Positions 33,801 through 33,957 of a stretch of 33,957 nt of DNA are shown piece after piece (within the stretch, counting starts at the first letter, position 1; each line of letters begins with the position of its first letter). A model generated the notes under the pieces. The model worked only from the letters and a program-made list of their open reading frames with translations. It was not told the DNA's origin and did not search any database. Where the stretch lies: positions 1 through 33,957 of the forward strand of contig CANKLK010000006.1 in NCBI GenBank assembly GCA_947482805.1. Reading direction: 5' to 3'. The translations under genes and the position numbers were made by a program. This DNA comes from Flavobacteriaceae bacterium. Its GTDB lineage: Bacteria > Bacteroidota > Bacteroidia > Flavobacteriales > Flavobacteriaceae.

Positions 33801-33957
33801 CGAAGGCAATATGTAGTTTGTACATACAACCACATTCTGCAATACATCAACAAGGGGCAACGGCATAACTACAAGATTAAAGCTCGTAATATTAAAACAT
33901 GAGGAATCGATAACATTTTGAACTCTAGCATATATAGTTTGTCCCGAAGAGGTGAAA
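30885..33957 (-). CDS. Large repetitive T9SS-secreted surface protein, C-terminal part (N-terminus outside window)
   Basis: The frame is open to the window edge: I translated 33867-33957 by hand and found no stop, so the Met at 33866 is internal. From that Met, 993 residues are visible. The first 652 or so are nine repeats of 70-78 residues (see the repeat entry). Then come an Ig-like/adhesion stretch (about 653-905) with SEPVTITVSPSEPAIVTYEV and a CNA/PKD-like segment FEYQLNNGPFQDSNVF. A type B T9SS sorting domain ends the protein (about 907-993): PKYFTPNNDGYNDTWNI, IYDRYGKMLTQI, GWDGTYNGNLMPSDDYWF. This domain sends proteins through the type IX system and is typical of gliding/adhesion surface proteins. 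The length upstream of the window and the ligand are unknown. Confidence 0.93.
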   Translation of the reverse strand, partial: FTSSGQTIYARVQNVIDSSCFNITSFNLVVMPLPLVDVLQNVVVCTNYILPSLTNGNYFTGPNGSGLPLFAGTVITQTQTIYIFNQPGGPGSCAASSSFTVTIIEEGLLTPSNITRCGSYTLPATIGKYYTGPSGTGTQIPSGTVITVSQIVYFYFTITTPQICTVDSSFSVTILPTMEVGTRPDVFECSSYTLQALSVGNYFTGAGGTGTQLAAGTPITTSKTIYVYASTGGTTPCTDEDSFEVFIGIEQPADISQCNGYTLPALPTGKYYTGPSGSGTEIPSGTVINNNLIVYIYAETTSRLNNCTDNLHFTITISQPQIDTLPNVSACITYSLPALTNGEYFTDIQGTGTMLYPGDVILTTQTIYIFKRLNATCFNQNSFTVTINPLPNIDSRSDIDICDQYVLTPLNVGKYYTGPNGTGTLLPSGTVITSSQRIYIYAISNTIPACSTENSFQINIFSTSADVLPNVTACDNYTLPILTPNNKFYTQSGGPNGSGLEILPGTVITTSQTIYIFKESLIRTSFSCVDETSFTVTINKTPIIAPIANVQVCNSYTLPPLAIGDYYTGSNASGTLLHAGDILTSSQTLYIYAHTATSPDCTSERQFMVTIYNVDNLPNVTICENYTLPPLTVGRYFTGPDGTGTMLPTGTVVTISMTVYIYGSSSFNRICSDESSFTVTIIDTPVANAVPTSFRTICDEDGTNDGIVDFNLSSLSASILGTQTGSEFSIAYYESLENATTATNPVLSSTKKIIYVRVSNSLAPNCYAITPITIIVNKLPEPTPIDGIICIDSETGTLLNAYTIYSGLSSALYTFVWTNEAGNTLGTSSMYQAILPGLYTLVAKNKATGCLSEPVTITVSPSEPAIVTYEVSEDFADSQSITVTATGQGNNFEYQLNNGPFQDSNVFDNVPSGIHTVTVRDKNGCGSTTINALVVNYPKYFTPNNDGYNDTWNIKDLSNQPSASIVIYDRYGKMLTQIRPSNSGWDGTYNGNLMPSDDYWFSVTYMDENKVNQEFRAHFAMKR
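31911..33866 (-). repeat. Nine diverged 70-78-residue protein repeats
   Basis: Each unit reads roughly LPNVxxCxxYTLPxLxxGxYFTGPxGTGTxLxxGTVITTSQTIYIY...C...SFTVTI (given as a pattern). Each has one Cys before YTLP and one Cys before the final SFTVTI strand, probably a disulfide in every unit. Unit lengths are 74, 71, 73, 70, 70, 73, 78, 73 and 70 residues. The DNA copies are clearly diverged, so the array is old and unlikely to slip. An additional, different unit precedes it and continues beyond the window. Confidence 0.85.

Noticed and set aside
31911..33866. CRISPR array or tandem DNA repeat
   Set aside because: The repeats are at protein level, in frame, 210-234 nt long and well diverged in DNA.

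Overview
The window looks like chromosomal DNA of a flavobacterium (phylum Bacteroidota, close to Flavobacterium). The DNA is AT-rich. Promoters fit the Bacteroidota pattern TTG-N17-19-TAnnTTTG rather than the E. coli one, and ribosome binding sites of Shine-Dalgarno type are absent. Lineage-typical genes are present: an alternative GlmU-like enzyme, a DUF4199 protein, a CarB without the C-terminal regulatory domain, and a large surface protein ending in a type IX secretion (T9SS) type B sorting domain. There are no phage, transposon, CRISPR, tRNA or rRNA genes. Nearly all the DNA is core housekeeping sequence.

Layout. 1-1026 (minus): DUF4199 membrane protein and a 5' fragment of a family 2 glycosyltransferase. 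1256-6275 (mostly plus): ribosomal protein bL31 type B, GlmU-like protein, MtaB tRNA-modifying enzyme, a small GNAT-like protein (minus), an alpha/beta hydrolase and a lytic transglycosylase. 6391-14522: a complete isoleucine/valine operon ilvE-ilvD-ilvB-ilvN-ilvC-ilvA, from promoter to terminator. 14566-18933: TPR membrane protein (minus), bL34 (rpmH), carB and a DUF2721 protein (minus). 19038-23752: htpG (minus), a lipocalin-like lipoprotein and an OmpA-type lipoprotein (plus), and a surface protein with an S74 self-cleaving chaperone end (minus). 24140-27155: a TetR-like regulator with an ABC1/AarF kinase, then a lone ABC ATPase. 27208-30830: an exported S9 peptidase (minus) and a FabH (plus). 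30885-33957 (minus): the C-terminal 3 kb of a repetitive T9SS surface protein, cut by the window end.

The most notable signal is the ilv leader (6391-6700). One good promoter is followed by two short ORFs in series, each rich in Ile/Val/Leu codons and each followed by an intrinsic-terminator hairpin, before ilvE. This reads as two tandem ribosome-mediated attenuators controlling one operon. The operon encodes threonine deaminase, acetolactate synthase (large and small subunits), ketol-acid reductoisomerase, dihydroxyacid dehydratase and branched-chain aminotransferase, so it covers the whole route from threonine/pyruvate to isoleucine and valine. No leu genes lie beside it.

Other signals outside the genes: a structured 5' leader in front of bL31; three perfect TTAAACAA octamers exactly 24 bp apart with alternating orientation in front of the TetR/ABC1 pair; two diverged copies of a 65-73 bp CCGCTAT...CTAGGGTT element; a 12-bp-armed palindrome between ilvD and ilvB; and a 35-nt element shared (31/35) by the 3' regions of htpG and the S9 peptidase gene. 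All functional statements rest on reading motifs by eye. No database or folding program was used.
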